From Clostridia bacterium (GTDB lineage Bacteria; Bacillota_A; Clostridia; Christensenellales; CAG-138), in the NCBI GenBank assembly GCA_017459315.1, contig JAFUDD010000047.1, positions 1-7,234 on the forward strand: a stretch of DNA of 7,234 bases, given 5' to 3'. Positions 7,210-7,234 of the stretch are shown here, in pieces. The translations under genes and the position numbers were made by a program. Position 1 is the first letter of the stretch. Each line of letters starts with the position of its first letter. The notes under the pieces are model-generated. The model worked only from the letters and a program-made list of their open reading frames with translations, was not told the origin of the DNA and searched no databases.

Positions 7210-7234
7210 ATGGCTTTTGAAGGCATTGCGTCGA
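7210..7234 (+). CDS. ffh: Signal recognition particle protein Ffh, first codons only
   Basis: The window ends eight codons into this gene, reading MAFEGIAS, which matches the usual start of bacterial Ffh (MAFEGL or similar). A strong GGGAGGA at 7198-7204 inside the ylxM end gives a 5-base spacing to ATG 7210. Ffh is the GTPase that binds signal sequences and SRP RNA and delivers nascent chains to FtsY at the membrane. The call depends on this short start plus the ylxM neighbour; the GTPase and M domains lie beyond the window. Confidence 0.88.

Noticed and set aside
6672..7226. Minus-strand open frames across the truB-ylxM junction (6595-7164 and 6672-7226)
   Set aside because: They run antisense through the consensus promoter and ylxM, have no recognisable domains, and I found no minus-strand promoter or convincing ribosome binding site.

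Overview
This window is a compact piece of bacterial housekeeping chromosome with every gene on the + strand. It carries the conserved transcription/translation cluster rimP-nusA-rnpM(ylxR)-ylxQ-infB-rbfA-nrnA-truB, followed by a promoter region and the start of a ylxM-ffh unit. Several traits point to the Firmicutes: a short NusA without C-terminal acidic repeats, ylxR and ylxQ between nusA and infB, an NrnA-type DHH protein between rbfA and truB, and a ylxM-ffh pair. The GC-rich coding sequence, judged by eye and not counted, together with strong AGGAGG-type ribosome binding sites suggests a high-GC clostridium, perhaps of the Oscillospiraceae or a relative. That placement is inference only.

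Layout: the 3' end of rimP (1-209) precedes nusA (243-1316). rnpM starts 3 bases after nusA, and ylxQ overlaps rnpM by 20 bases. A 69-base gap holding an imperfect hairpin comes before infB (1957-4497). rbfA follows infB with no spacer, nrnA overlaps rbfA by ATGA, and truB overlaps nrnA by 25 bases. The 154-base gap 6710-6863 is the only clear transcription boundary. It holds a small wobble-containing hairpin, a possible terminator, a promoter with consensus -35 and -10 boxes, and a leader dyad. ylxM (6864-7208) and the first eight codons of ffh follow.

Together the genes serve 30S maturation (RimP, RbfA), transcription elongation and termination (NusA), RNase P modulation (RnpM), a small L7Ae-type RNA-binding protein (YlxQ), initiator tRNA loading (IF2), removal of nanoRNA and pAp (NrnA), tRNA Psi55 formation (TruB) and co-translational protein targeting (YlxM, Ffh).

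I see no mobile element, CRISPR array, RNA gene, defence system or other clearly new system. The points that merit a second look are regulatory: the hairpin before infB, the phased TTTCC elements and leader dyad at the ylxM promoter, and the absence of ribF after truB.
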